In this document: positions 44,554-57,455 of the stretch, one piece after another
Numbering within the stretch: position 1 is the first letter of the stretch
Layout: every line of letters starts with the position of its first letter
Assembly: GCA_030512335.1 (NCBI GenBank)
Contig: JAULSU010000005.1
Span: 2,046,001 to 2,110,000 of the forward strand
Length of the DNA stretch: 64,000 bases
Direction of reading: 5' to 3'
Source: Immersiella caudata
Taxonomy: Eukaryota; Ascomycota; Sordariomycetes; Sordariales; Lasiosphaeriaceae
Translations under genes and position numbers: made by a program
The notes under the pieces: model-generated
Databases searched by the model: none
What the model was told of the DNA's origin: nothing
Seen by the model: the letters and a program-made list of their open reading frames with translations, nothing else

Positions 44554-45821
44554 ATGCCATCCGCCTCCGCGCCGGTCGATCCGGCCCGCGCGTCCGAGTC
44601 CCGCGCCTGGCAGCTAACGACGACACTCCTTGTGTGCCCAATACTTGCCGGTATACTGGTCGCGCTGCGCATGTATACGCGCCTGGTGATCATCAAGAAG
44701 CACTTTTGGGAGGACCTGAGCATGGTGATTGCCATGGTACGACTGCTTGCCACTGAATGAGGTAATCTAGGGCGTGCGCTGAGACTCAGAAATAGATCTT
44801 TTCCATTATCATGTCCGTCCTCAACTACTACTACGCCGTCGTCTACGGCAGCGGCCGCCACATCGAAACCATCACCCCATCAGAATGGGTCGAGTTCCTC
44901 AAAACCGGCATCGTCATCACGCAGGTCTACTCCTTCTGCCACTTGTTCCTCAAGCTCTCGATGCTGCAGCAGTACGTGCGCGTCAGCGTGACTCCTCTCG
45001 ACCGGCGTCTCTGCCTCGGCTTCATTGCCGCGCTGGTCACCGGATACACCGTTTTCATCGTCATGCGGATGGTGCGGTGCGTCCCGATTCAAGCGCAATG
45101 GACGCCTAGGCTGCCGGGTGCGAAGTGTTTCTTCAATGCGACTTGGTTCATGTTTGCTTCGCAGGCCTGGAACATGGTCATGGACTTTGTGATACTTCTT
45201 TTGCCGTTGCTGGTGCTGCGGCATTCGAGAGCGCCGGTGGCACATCGGGTGCTGATCGGTGTGGTTTTGGCTTTTGGCGCGTCGTGAGCATTCCTGCCGC
45301 TCCCTTCCCGGGGATGAAATGAGTTACTGACAATGGGTTTCGTCAGGGCCTGTATCATCTCCGTTCTCCGTCTCCATACGCTCTATCCCTCGACGACTTC
45401 GACAGATCCCTCCTGGGACAAGGTGCCGAGTGCCATCTTCGGCATCATCGAAGTCAATGTCGGCATAGCCTGCGCATCAGTCGTCACACTTCGCCCTCTG
45501 CATCGACTCGTGCGGAAGAAAACGAAGAAGGGTAGCGCTGAAACGTCGAGTGAGCCTGCGGTTGGGGCGATACCGTTCGGGCATTCCCCCGGTCGGAGAC
45601 ATATCCTCAGCGAGGATGATCTGATACTCAGAGGAGCAGAGAGTCAGACCACGTGGGTTGGAAGCGCGTATCACAATGGGAGCGAAGTAGAAATGGAGGG
45701 CAGACTGGGACGGGGCCGGCAGCACAGTGATGCCAAGTCCCTGCCGCTGGCCGACACGAAGACGATGGGCTCCAAAGAACCTGAAAGTCCTCCAAGACAA
45801 AGAAAGGGTGGATTGGGTTGA
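44554..45821 (+). CDS. Fungal rhodopsin-like (SAT4/PTH11-type) seven-TM membrane protein
   Basis: Three exons (44554-44736, 44796-45283, 45347-45821; introns of 59 and 63 nt) give 381 aa. The membrane segments and linker motifs are those of the fungal integral-membrane rhodopsin domain: RMYTRLVIIKKHFWEDLSMV, then HIETITPSEWVEFLKTGI, SFCHLFLKLSMLQQYVRV, the CVPIQAQW...CFFNATWFMF loop, and LRPLHRLVRKK at the end of the last helix. The polar C-terminal tail (about 110 aa) is Ser/Gly rich. There is no CFEM domain at the N-terminus. Relatives include PTH11-like receptors used in surface sensing; the ligand is unknown. Confidence 0.88.
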
Positions 45822-46186
45822 TCTGTATCTAAAGTGGATTTGACCTGTTTGAACAAAGGATTCCTACGTTTTGTCAACAATCGCTTTGATCCAAGGCAGA
45901 TGACAACAAATGCCCCTATTGTGGGTCCTTCGCGACCACCCCACTAGATCCACTGTCATTGGCCACGAGGATGCCCGATCCTCAGTGGCTTCGAAGCCCA
46001 AACAGTTTCCCTTCGCTGCTAGTCGCTTCACCACCCCTTTTCACCAACACTCAGCTTCCAACCCAAGTTCGCATCTCTATTCTTTACTCTTCATGTCGGA
46101 CTGCGATTTACCCTCATTTCAAATGTGCCCTAATAGCACGTGCATGCACATGCAGCAAGATGCTCGCCCCCGACGGAATAATCGTG
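45822..46186. other. Intergenic
   Basis: A spacer between the rhodopsin-like gene and the large pseudogene. No feature was recognised. Confidence 0.4.
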
Positions 46187-48666
46187 GACGGCACTGACCG
46201 CCCCCCAATGCCAAGCCTTCAACCTCTCCGACTCCCAACGGTGCCTCGCGCCCGCAACCCACGCCTCCAACGTCTTTTGTCGCTTCCACGCCTGCCAAAC
46301 GTACGGTCTGTACAAAGGCTACCAACGCCGCAATGCCGAGTTTGACGCCCTTGCTAGCAAGGAACCCGCGTTCCTCAAAGACTCCAAGATCGCTCTGCAG
46401 AACCAGGATTTCTCAGCCGTCACTGAGGAGTCTCAGCTGCAGGAGATCCACGAGTTTCGGTTTAGGATGTGGGTCTTGCTGAGGAAGGTGATTTCCGCTA
46501 GGAAGCTGCACCATCGGCATTTCCACTCGTTGGAGATAGACTACGGGCATGAGGTGTATCTGAGTAAGCTGGTCAGTAGAGAAAAGGCAACAGGGAGGGC
46601 GCTAGAAACGCTTAAGAGGAGAACTGGTATGACTGGGTGCGTAAGGAGTTAGAAGAGGAAGAGGGACGGAAGGAGGCCGAGGTGAAGAAGGTGTAGATAG
46701 AGGTAGAATTATGGAGGCGTTATTAGGGAGGAGTAAAAAAGATGATGTTAAAGAGGAAGGAAAAAAGAGGAGGAGAGGAGGAGGAAAGAGGTGTACTTAA
46801 AGGAGGTGTAGTGAGAGAGGGTGTGAGAAAAGGCTCTAACCATATCGAGAGCCTAATGATAATTGGGCCAGCCCAGCTGCCTTACGAGCCTTTGAAGACG
46901 GCTTTGTACTCGGAGGGAAATGCCTTTTCCGACGACTGGGACTCTGCGTGGGAGTCAGATGACTCGGTCGAGGGACGACCCAAACCGTATGCGCAGGGCT
47001 CTGAGGAGTTCAACTACTACCTCTCCCCTCTTTGGGCCCAAGCGCACCGAAGATTATGCTTCTCGGACATACCCTTGACAAGGAAAGGCAAAATCTTCTC
47101 CGCAAGCTTGACTTCCACTCGTTTCGCTTGCAGTTGCCCTACTCTGAGCTGACAAAAGGTTTTGGGCGCCTTGCAGGTCACGGAGCGGGACAGATCCTTC
47201 GCCTTCAAGAACACCATCCACCACCTCAGCGATCTAGAGCCTAGAGCCCGTGAGAACTTTGAGATTTCAACTAGGTTGCTCAGGGGCATTCAGAAATTAA
47301 TTTGTTCCTGCAGAGCCCAAGCTCGACTGTCTTTGGTTCTGCATGGAAATTCTGGACTGGCTCAATCTCAAGCTCTGCAACAAGACTTACGCCAAGGAGC
47401 CGATGCATCCGTGGTCGCATCGTTTTCATGATCCAGGATATCACGCAAGCCTTTGTCACCATGGCCCTCTTCTTCCTGGATCTGCCCGTCGCCTCGGTGG
47501 TCCAGGACTACCTCAAGACAACGGAGGGCTCGGAGTTCAAGAACAGCCCTATCTTTGACGCTGTTGGGCGCTCCAAATTGCGGCCGGCCCGCCGCACCCG
47601 AACGAGCAACCTGTTCCGTCCTCCCACTTTCTGGCCCAAACTCGAGGAGATAAAGAGGTCGAGACGTCCAATCTTCGAAATTTACCCAATGGACTGGGCC
47701 GTGCTCACTCGCGCGACGATTGAAAAGCGCATCTTCACTTCCCCCAAACATAGGGTTTCTCAGGTACTGATACCTCCAGTGTACCGTGGTGGAGCTCTCA
47801 GTCCCGCCCCTTTCTCCCCCGATGACTCCATCTGCACCGGCCTCACCGCCGCCATCACAGAACCCGGCCACTCCTCTCCCGACATGTGGATCAAATACGA
47901 CGGGGAGGGTGACTACAGGGCAAAGTTCCCGCCCGGTTACATCGACTACACCGAATGGCCCGACCTGCTTACTCAAGCCCGCCCCTTCGCCGCCGCCAAT
48001 CCTACCGCCCGCTTCGCCCTCCTCAAACTCTGGTCTGCCCCCCCGCTTCTACCCTCTCATGCTCCAACTCCCAAGCCGTCTCGCGACCGCCTTCATCGAC
48101 CCCGTCGGCCGCTCCTGGACCTGGAAGTTCCTCCCCAAGGATATGCCCCCCAGCGAATGGAGCATCCACAACACCGTCCGTCTCTGCCTAGGTACTCTGC
48201 GCCAGTCCATGCTCGGCGTGAGCGACGCTAAGAAAGCCCGCGCGGCAGCCGAGAAGGCCAAAGCCGCGCAAGAAGCAAAGAAATAGGGCGGGCCCGCACC
48301 CTCCGAAGAACCCAAGCCATCAAAGATCAAGCACAAAACCTGGCGGGACCTCCAACGTGTGCGCGACAAGAAAAAGTGGGACAACGGCGAGAGGTTCAAG
48401 GCGAATGAGAAGTGGGACTATGGGCATTGCGAGCTGGACGAGAGGGTGTTTCACAGGGGGGATCTAGTGTTGGTGATGGGGAAGGATCAGGAGGATTTGC
48501 TGAGGTGGTGCACGGCGGTGACGTTTGCGTTGCAGACAAAGCCGTGGTTTAGAGAGGTGGATTTGTGGAAGAGCTTTGTGAATGTGGATTTGGAATTTGT
48601 GGAGGGGTTGGATGAGTTTTGGTTGGGGAATGAGGTTGCGGAGGAGGAGATGCCTGTGAGTGGATA
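46187..48666 (+). pseudogene. Large conserved fungal protein of unknown function, multiply frameshifted
   Basis: Collinear coding segments in changing frames trace one long protein. It begins with a Cys/His-rich start (QCQAFNLSDSQRCLAPATHA, FCRFHACQTYGLYKGYQRRN) and then YGHEVYLSKLVSREKATGR. A low-complexity charged part (46650-46850) precedes GHTLDKERQNLLRKLDFHS (about 47070), ALQVTERDRSFAFKNTIHHL (47168) and FMIQDITQAFVTMALFFLDL (47427). The frame then stays open to RFALLKLWSAP (48045). A run of seven C (48038-48044) shifts it into RFYPLMLQLPSRLATAF, and a TAG at 48284-48286 interrupts before KIKHKTWRDLQRVRD and the end near 48664. At least five lesions occur. I recognise the shape as a widespread fungal family without known function. 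Confidence 0.75.
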
Positions 48667-49427
48667 ACAATTGTTCTTCAGGCATGGAGTTCAAGGGGCA
48701 GTCCAAGGGTTGGAAAGAGGAAGGAAGGTAGGTAGGTAGTTTCCGTCCCGTGGGATGTAATTGACGCGGGAATTTAGGTTTCGAATAACAGCTGGCTTGG
48801 GCGCAGAGGTGGGGCATCTTTACCGTCCGGGCAGGTTGTGGCCGCATCCCGTTTCACCATTTCACTGCGAACCAAAGATCCATCTTATCCCCCGCGCATG
48901 TAACAATGGCGTTCTCAAAACATCTCTGTCCAACAAAAACCCAAATCTGACACTGCATCAAATTGATCCTGCCGCTCCCTTCGGCTGCAAGTTGAAGCCA
49001 CTCCCACCCGAAGCATGCTCTTTCTTTCTTCGTCTGAGGGTCGAGGTTCTGCTCGATTGTATCTCGACCGCATTCGCACGATTCTACCACGTCATTCTGT
49101 CGCCTATCACGCCCAGCTTGTCACGCGTCGTCTTGTGTAACCCTCGCCAAGGGATAAAACCGCGCGTGTGGGAAGTCGGTGTCGCTACCAGCGAGGGTGC
49201 CCCGGGTCCGCCAATTTCGCCAATCCTCCCGGCGAATCAGCCACACAGAATAGACGGAAAATGCGGCAAAGCTGCGGCGCAGCTGCTGCCCGCGTCCAGA
49301 GTCGCAATATAAGACTAGGTTGCCAAATGTATAAAGCGACGAAGACAGACGCGGTGCTCCGTCTTGCCCACCACTTCACCGCCATTCCACGTCAACAGCG
49401 CGCTCAGCGGAGTGAGAAGACGACGAA
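48667..49427. other. Intergenic, ABC transporter upstream region
   Basis: No gene is supported. Several overlapping frames at 48760-49470 are likely shadows. The last 100 nt before ATG 49428 include a possible TATA-like ATATAAGAC (about 49305). Confidence 0.4.
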
Positions 49428-52400
49428 ATGGATCTTCTGCAACGCATTATATGGCCTCAAACATCGACTTTAGAGGCTACCGGATGGGAGGAGTCTCTGC
49501 AGGGACTCGTATGTGATCGTGAGAGAGCTGCGGGACCGCCCCGAGGGCACCTCTCAGACAACTTGCGGGTGGAAGCATTTCTGCGGAGCGTTCTGGTCTT
49601 TGGGCCTGCGGTTTGGCTCCTTTTCGGTGCTGTCCTCCGAATTTTCAAGTTGCGCAGCGCGAAGCCGGTCCTACTTCCCAACAGGCGGGGTTTTCCCAAG
49701 TTGGCTGCTACCCTGACTCTATTCGGCTTGCAGTTGGCCTCCCTCGTCGTTAGCGTCCGCCAGCACAGATCCGGGCATTCCCTGGCATATGGACTCGAGT
49801 TGGTCGTCGCAGCCGTTGTTGGCGCTCTCTCGTTCTTGGAACATGGCCGAAATGCCGCGCCTTCGACCGTTCTCACCACATACCTGTTACTCGCCATCTT
49901 CAGCGACCTTGTCAATGCTGGCCTACTGGCTGTTGCCTGGAATCTTTGCAACCTATGGGGGATCCCATCAGCTATCTTCGCCAACAGGGTTGTGCTCTTC
50001 ATACTGGAGGCCCGGGCCAAAAGATCCGTTCTCCGTGAGCCCTATGCTAAGCTGTCCCCGGAGCAGACGGCGGGCTTCCTCGGCAATGCATTCTTTTGGT
50101 GGATCAACGGCATCCTCAGGACGGGTTACACCAAGATGTTCACCCTCGACAACATACCGCCCCTGGACGAAGCGCTCGACGCCATGAAGGCGCGTGAGGC
50201 CATGCAGAGAGCGTGGGACATGAGGAGTAAGTACACCCCCCGTTGTATGGGCTTCGCACTCTGATGTCGGATCCTAGAGAAACCAGAAGGTCGATTTTCT
50301 CTGTTGCTAGCGCTGTCCCGGTGTCTGTGGCGACCAAATCTCTACATTGTCGTTCCCCGCTTCATCGGTTCCATTCTCCGTTGCAGTCAGCCCCTACTCA
50401 TTCGATGGGCTATTAGCTTCGTCAGCAAAGATTTGCCAGCTCTCGAAAACAGAAACGAAGCCTTCCGGCTCATATTGTTCACATTTTTCATCTACACAGG
50501 CATGACTGTCTGTAATGCAATGGGAAAGCGCCTGCAAAGCCGACTCGACACGCTAATAGAAATGGCAACGATTGGCCTTATCCACAACCGTTGTCTTACC
50601 ATCAAGGACGGGATTTTCGACGAGTCAGCGGCCGTGACCCTCATGAGCAACGATGTTCCGTCTATGGCATCGGCCGCCGAGCTCGTACATGACGTGTGGA
50701 CAAATTGCCTCGAGCTGACTATCGGGATGTATCTACTAGCTGATGAGCTGGGTTGGGCGTGCATAGCGCCCGTTGTGGTTGTGCTCATCACTTCTCAGGG
50801 GTCAAAAGCCATTACCGGAAACCTGGCAGATCGGCACCGAGCGTCTCGTGTCGCAACTCAGGTGCGCATCTCAACGACCAAATCTATCCTCGACTCCATG
50901 AAGAACATCAAGATGATGGGTCTGGTGGATAAAATGGAGGCCAAGATCCAAGCGGCCAGAGACTACGAGGTCACGCAGTACATCTCCGTGTTTAGATTGC
51001 AGCTAGCCTTCATTGCCAGTTGTAAGTGGGCAACGCTAGCCAAACATTCCTCTCCTTGACGACACACTGCTAACAAAATGACATGTAGTTCTGGCGTTGT
51101 ATCTCTTCAGTCCTTCCATCACGCTCGTTTCCTATGCCATCCAGGCCCAGCTTCGTGGTAAGAAGGCCATCGACGTCAACATGGCCTTCACGTCACTCGC
51201 CATTATCGACCTGGTTTCTTCGCCAGTGAGCATGCTCGTCGACATTCTCCCTCAAGTAGCCTCCATCCTCGCAGCATTGGACCGCATCCAAACGTACCTT
51301 CTCAGTCCGGATCGAGAGGATAAGCGAGAGTTCCTCGATACGCGGTACACCAACGGCGGAGGTGCCCTTTCCGGTGTCGATGACCGCCTTGCTATTAACA
51401 TGGATCATGTTACCGTACGTCCGGCCTCGACAGCAGACCCAGTTCTCAAGGACATTAGCACGGCACTGAAGAGGGGGCATCTCGTGGTTGTTTCAGGGGC
51501 TGTGGGGACTGGCAAGACGACTCTCGCAAGGGCCCTCTTAGGAGACGTTCCACCTGACGCGGGCGTCATCCAGACAGCTTACGGGTCCATAGCATATTGT
51601 TCTCAGACGGCATGGCTGATCAACGGCACCATCCAGGAGGCCATCCGCGGACCGCCCGGGGATGAAACGACGTTTGACAAAGAGTGGTATAAGCGAGTCG
51701 TGCATGCCTGCGATCTTGAAGAGGATCTTGGCCAGATGCCGGAGGGAGATCAGACAGTTATTGGGAGCCGTGGAATCACGCTGTCCGGAGGGCAAAAGCA
51801 GAGAGTCGTAAGCATTTACTACTCAAAAGCCATGAATCTGCGCTAAACAAAGTGTCATCAGGCCCTCGCGCGAGCTGTCTACGCCCGGCGCAACTTGATC
51901 ATCCTCGACGATGTGCTGTCCGCTCTTGACGCAACAACGGAACGCCACATAGTCGACAACCTTATCGGCCCCTACGGGCTATTCAAGGGGCTCGGGACTA
52001 CAGTGCTCCTCATTACCCACGCAAGTGAGTACCCCCCAAAGCCCTGTCCAAGTTGCCTTTCCCTTGTGATTTTAACGCGTCGCGCTATTAGCCCAGCATC
52101 TGGCCCTGGCCGATCACATCATCATCCTGGACGAGAATGGAGGCATCGCTGAACAGGGAAGCTGGGATGAGCTTCGAGCTGATGTCGGCTACATCAGCAA
52201 GATTGTCTTGAAGGAGAAGGATGAAAACGGGGGCAAGCCGAAAGATCGCGATGAGTCCGACAACACAGCCCTGACGCCAGCCAAAGATGCCGAAGAAGAG
52301 AGTGCGATGCAAGAGCTCACGCGCAAAACGGGAGATTTGACGCTCTACAGCTATTACTTTGGTGCCATCGGGCCAGTTCGACTTTCCGTTTTGCTGTTGT

Positions 52401-54256
52401 CAGTATCCTCGTACGCTACCTTCCTCGCGCTGATCCCGTACTGGCTGCGGTGGATGGCTGAAAGTGGTGGGGAGCGCGTGTGGTACTATTCTGGCATCTA
52501 CTTTGCTCTCTCGGTCGGCGCCTTCATGTCGGTGATGACGACGGTCACAAACATCTTCCTGTTTATCGGACCACACGCCGGCACCGAACTCCACAACCGG
52601 CTCCTTCGCACAGTCATGAACGCACCACAGTCGTATTTCGCATCAACTGACACAGGCACGACGCTCAACCGTTTCAGCTCCGACATGATGATGATTGACA
52701 GAGCGCTGCCCGGCGCGCTCTTCCAGGTCTCGCAGAATCTCTTCCGCATGATCTCACAGTGCGTTCTGCTGGGCGTCACGCAACCGCTCATCCTGTTGAC
52801 GCTGCCCTTCACCATTCTTGTTCTCTATGTGGTTCAAAAGGTGTACCTCCCAACATCGCGCCAGCTGCGCTTCCTCGATCTCGAAGCCCGGGCTCTCGTC
52901 AACGCTAGCTTCCTCGAGACTCTCGAAGGCGTGCCCACCATCCGCGCCTTTTGCTGGCAGCGCCCTTTCATCAAGGATAACGTCAAGAAGCTCGACCTAT
53001 CTGTGCGTCCGGACTACCTGCTCATGTGCATTCAGCGCTGGCTCGACGTGGTGCTCGATCTCATGGTCCCGGGGCTGGCGATAAGTACTCTCGTCATTGC
53101 CATCACCCTCAAAGGCTCCACGACTGGCGGGCAGATCGGCATTGCGCTCAACGTTATGCTACAGCTCAATGGGTACCTCTTCCGCCTAGTTGACTCATGG
53201 ACAAGACTGGAGACATCTTTGGGAGCTATCTCCCGCTTGCGCGCCTTCCAGAAAGATGTCAAACCTGAGGAGAAGCTGGGGGCCACGGTATTGGACCCAC
53301 CGCCATCCTGGCCGGCTCAGGGTGCGGTCGAGCTCTCTCATCTGTCGGTATCCTACAAGCCGCCGACCACGGTACTCAAGGATGTCAACTACTCCATCCT
53401 ACCGGGTACCAAGGTCGGCGTGGTGGGCCGCACGGGCAGCGGCAAGTCTTCGCTCTTGTTGAGCGTCCTCCGACTCGTGGAACTCGACGGCGATCAGAGC
53501 ACGGTACTCATAGACGGTCTCGACGTGCGTAACCTTCGTCGCAACGCTATCCGCTCCCGCGTCATCACCGTGCCGCAAGACCCCATGCTCGTCATGACAG
53601 ACACGGTTCGTCAGAATCTCGACGTCACCGGCACCGGAGAGGTCTCCGACGAAGACATGATCCGTGCTCTCGAGCGTGTCCGTCTCTGGAGCGTCATCCA
53701 AGCCCGTGGTACCACCACCAACGCCGCCGAGCGCGAAGCGCGTGACCTTGACGCCGCCATGGGTCTTGTAGTTCCCAGCAGCAGCAGCAGCACCACAAAC
53801 GCCAACACCACACCCAACAACGAGACCGCACCTCCCGGCGAGGAAGACAAGAAACCTCTCCTCTCCTCATCCGCTTCAGGCACTTCCTCTCCTCTCCCTG
53901 CTGACTCCCTGAGCGCAAAGATGAAATCCCTTCCCCTCTCGCAAGGTCAACAACAACTCTTCTCTCTCGCGCGAGCCCTCCTCATGCGCCCGTCTCGCGG
54001 TCATCTTGTCCTCCTTGACGAGGCAACAAGCAATGTCGACGGTGAGACGGATCAGCTGATGCAGGCACTTATCCGGGAGGAGTTCAGCGAACACACTGTC
54101 ATTACCGTCGCGCATCGGCTGGAGACCATATTGGACAGCGATGTTGTGATGATTCTAGACGGAGGGAGGCTGGTGGAGGCGGGGAAACCGGGGGAGCTGG
54201 CGGAGAAGGAAGGTGGTGCGTTTAGAGCGTTGGTGAGGGGGGAGAAGAGGGCTTGA
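49428..54256 (+). CDS. ABCC-family (MRP-type) full ABC transporter
   Basis: Five exons (49428-50226, 50278-51021, 51089-51807, 51862-52024, 52092-54256; introns of 51, 67, 54 and 67 nt) give about 1529 aa with the order TMD0-TMD1-NBD1-TMD2-NBD2. The hydrophobic TMD0 segments at the N-terminus mark the long MRP type. NBD1 has Walker A GAVGTGKTT (about 651-659), signature LSGGQ (746-750, split from ALARA by intron 3) and Walker B LIILDD (766-771), with Asp in place of the catalytic Glu. NBD2 has Walker A GRTGSGKSS (about 1253), signature LSQGQ (about 1423) and Walker B LVLLDEATSNVD (about 1446). This asymmetry, one degenerate and one canonical site, is normal for ABCC. A Ser/Thr/Asn-rich insert sits in NBD2 before the signature. 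Likely roles are export of conjugates or secondary metabolites at the plasma or vacuolar membrane. Confidence 0.93.
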
Positions 54257-55108
54257 GAGTCAGGATCGCTATCAGTCCAGAAATCGCCACAGATAAACGG
54301 TTTTCGTCGCAGGGAGAGCCTTTGGTCTCTTCTCACATTATCGCCCTCTTGACAACAGCAGACCCGGAAAAAGTGGCGAGTGTAGCGCTTGAGAAAGCAG
54401 TCGCGATTCCTCTCCAATAGAATATCATCAATCACACCGGGGCTGGGTGCTCGCAGTTTGGTTATGTTTCGTCATCCACTGCACTACCGCACGATGCAAT
54501 GGCCCCCGTACACCCTGCAGATTTCAGGTCCTCGTTGGAGGCCATGGTGCTCCACGGCCTCAGGCTCTGGGTCGGGGCTTGGCACCTCAACGGGTCGTTC
54601 AATCCGCCTGCTGAGCTCGCCAAAGCAGTCTCGGCCAGGTCAGCTTCTTGGTCACGTAGGCTGATCCAATCGGGCAATTTCTCTTCCTAGAGCCCGCAGG
54701 AGGGCGCACTGGTTGCTGCCTCGATAAGCTCTGCTGGGCAAAATCAGGAGGCAACCTGCATGACGGAGCGCCAATCAAGAGTCGCCATTAGGAGGCACAT
54801 CCCTTCCATCACGCGCCCATGACGGGACGTCGGTGTGGCCTCTGGCTGAGGAGGAAAGTATTTCTGTTCGCTCCAGCGCCACTCAGCGGCCCCGACAACT
54901 TTCACCTTCATCCCGACTTCTGTTCGAGCCAGGCTCCTTTCGGAGTTTGCTCAAAGCGCCACAACCAAGCGAGCGTCGAAAGGTCAGTTGCATTCTCATT
55001 CTCGCAAATCTCTGAGCAGTACTAAATTTGACCTCAGGCCGACCGCCTTACTTGACGTGCACCTGCGGGGGCAGGGGACGCCCCCGCACACCAACACATT
55101 TCTCAGCA
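54257..55108. other. Intergenic, upstream of C2H2 paralogue 2
   Basis: A 63-codon plus-strand frame from ATG 54499 has no recognisable domain. Nothing else is supported. Confidence 0.4.
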
Positions 55109-56238
55109 ATGTCTCAGTGATCTTGACGGAGAAGCTCCCCAGACGAACTGCTTGGCAAGTGCGCTGGATGATGGTAATTCCTTGCTTTCGGGACCCCTGG
55201 AATATCCATTCAGCCATGAGTCAGGCAGCGAGTTTGCGGGATCTCTCAGCTTGAACCACTGTGATCAAAGGGGGGATGGTGGATTCGGCAGCTTTGCACA
55301 CAATCTCCAAGGCTCTGTTTCCAGCTGTCTCCAGGGATTTTGGCCCGACAACAATCCCGCATCGCTCATCTCGCCCAACGCGAATCTCGGCATCGGAGGG
55401 TCCAGCAACTCGGTGCAGTTCGCCCAATACGTCCCTCCGCGAACGCTCGTTCCACTGGTGGTATACGCCGACATCAGCTGCCTCCTCTTCCAAAACCAGC
55501 CGGCCCCAATCCCGTCCGATCGAATCGCTACCATTCCCCTGCACACGGGCGCGAACCTTTCCATCCCGGGCGGCCCATTCGACCAATTCAACCCAGTGGT
55601 TGCACCGCCTTTCCCACAGCCGCCCCTGGACTGGACTATGCCCTGGCTCCCCGATATGGACGTCAACTTCAACCTTGCGGACTTAACCAGTCAGGATCCT
55701 TACGTCTTCCCGCATCTGCAGAGTCCTTCTGATCTCGCCGACAATGACAATGAATGCCTTTTGCAGACGGGACTCAATCATCGCACGGGGCCGGAGCTGA
55801 ACAGCCCGGGTCCGGCGCCGCAAGCGGATGCCTCCAACCAGGGCACCGAGTCGACGGATGGAAGTTCGACAATCGCCGACCAATCACAATCCCCCGAGAT
55901 GAGCGATGCATCTCCGACCGAGCCATTTGCGTGCGTCAGATGCGGCTCAACCTGGTCAAGCAACCGCAGGCTTCGGTAAGTCCTCGCCTGCTCCTTGGTC
56001 TGATAATTACTTTACTGATGAACGGTGAAGGCAACACCAGCGATGCCACAACAAGCGGTTCCCATGTCCTGATGATGGCTGCACAAAAGCATTCAGCACG
56101 CGTTCTGAGCTGGATCGACACCTCCGCCATCACAGAGGAGAAACGATTCCCTGCCCGTACCCGAGATGTCGGAAGATATTTCGGGGCGGACGCAGAGAAA
56201 ACCTGAACCGACACATCAAGAGGTCCCATCCTCTGTGA
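55109..56238 (+). CDS. C2H2 zinc-finger regulator, paralogue 2, with 8-nt first coding exon
   Basis: Modelled as three exons: ATGTCTCA (55109-55116), 55160-55975 and 56031-56238, with introns of 43 and 55 nt, total 343 aa. The first intron (GTGATC...GGCAAG) is inferred from the paralogue at 32.9 kb, whose first exon is also 8 nt and ends in CA; without it no ATG opens the frame. Residues 1-260 are Pro/Ser/Asn-rich. The C-terminus has the fingers FACVRCGSTWSSNRRLR-QHQRCH, FPCPDDGCTKAF...RHLRHH and IPCPYPRCRKIFRGGRRENL...HIKRSH. The last-intron position (inside the first finger) and the RGGR..N motif match paralogue 1, showing common ancestry, although the N-termini have diverged. Confidence 0.8.
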
Positions 56239-56978
56239 CCTCGCGTCACGGATCACCGATCCTCCTGACTCCTACACTCCTGTCTGGTTCCTTTACTGGC
56301 TACCGGATTGGGGGGTGAGTTCCTGAATACGTTAACCTGAGGGAATGCGGCAGACCGCTACACTGCCTCTCTCGTGCCCAGGCTGTACGATCCTTTGGAG
56401 ATGATTGCTGTATAGTGTTTGGTCCTGAGCACTAGAGGCAATCTTGACAAAGCCTAACGACAGCCTCAGGCCAAAGCTATACGTTACTTGGATATCATGC
56501 TCGAGAGAGCATGCTACACAAACTGCAACAGTGTGTACTATAGCACGTTGCTTTGATATGCGCTTTCCTTGTTTCCTTGTTGTGTCGTATTCCCTGTACT
56601 TACCTGCGCAAGCGAGTGGAGAACTGGAGAGGCGTTTGAGGGGGGTGTATCTCTACCTTTGAACTAAAATGGTCTTCAATTTTTCCAACAAGTTTGTTTG
56701 GCTCGATGCTGTGTTCGAAGTTAGTCCGTAGTCATCATTCACTAGCAACAGCTAGTTTGCCAGGTATTAAGAAGTTGGATTTTTCAGATGCGCTCAGGGT
56801 TGGGCTCGGGGATAGGGGCTACTCGGAAATTTGAATATCTTTGACTTAAGCTGGGGAACCTACTTTACTCCTGCCATCTACCGTGCATCCATAATAGTCC
56901 CAGGTCTCACCGAGATCCCTCCTGCTCGCCCTTCCATTTCGAGGCCTGCCTGGTCGACTTCGACGTGGAGCAGAAGCC
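56239..56978. other. Intergenic, no supported gene
   Basis: Mixed-composition DNA between the C2H2 gene and the tiny membrane protein. Short unsupported frames only. Confidence 0.4.
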
Positions 56979-57217
56979 TCAGGCATGTTCTGGTGCTCTC
57001 TGGCGTTCATCAGAATCCAAGCAGCCGGCTTTGAGCTTATGGTTAGCGACAGCTCACTAACAACTTCTATTGGATTGAGAAACTGGAGCTACAGACCTGC
57101 TTGGCTGGAGTGTTGCCGGTGTCTTCGACACTGGGTGCCCCACACCAGGATAACGACATTGGGTAGGGCCACGACGAGAGTAACAACGGCGACGATGGCT
57201 TCGACGGAGAGGGACAT
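56979..57217 (-). CDS. Putative tiny single-pass membrane protein
   Basis: ATG 57217 opens a frame starting with one strong hydrophobic segment (MSLSVEAIVAVVTLVVALPN then VVILVWG) followed by basic residues (CRRHRQH). Splicing a 68-nt intron (57096-57029, GTCTGT...GCTAAC...AAAG) continues it to a stop at 56981-56979, total 56 aa. Unspliced it would end at 57089. Short fungal membrane proteins of this style are common but uncharacterised. There is no conservation evidence available here, so this is a tentative call. Confidence 0.4.
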
Positions 57218-57455
57218 GGTCAATGAGTCGCGATAAAGTAGTTTTGAGCTGTAGAAAATTAGGTAGTGGGGCAACTTCAAGGTTTGTCTGGTGCAGGTAG
57301 CTCACCCGAAATTTGAGAACAATTTGGGTGAGGTGGACTGGTGTTGGGGAAACTCGGAAAGGGAAGACGGCTGTCTTTAACCCTGCTTAATCACTTTAGC
57401 TTTATATATCCCTTTACCAACATCTGTTTTTAACTTATATCCATAAGGTTCTTAA

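Noticed and set aside
52208..54256. A stand-alone half-size ABC transporter starting at 52208
   Set aside because: The apparent start is TTG, and the frame is continuous with exon 5 of the full ABCC gene through a good intron at 52025-52091.
54499..54690. 63-codon gene between the ABC transporter and the C2H2 gene
   Set aside because: It has an ATG but no domain, no splice context and an equally open minus-strand frame over the same bases.
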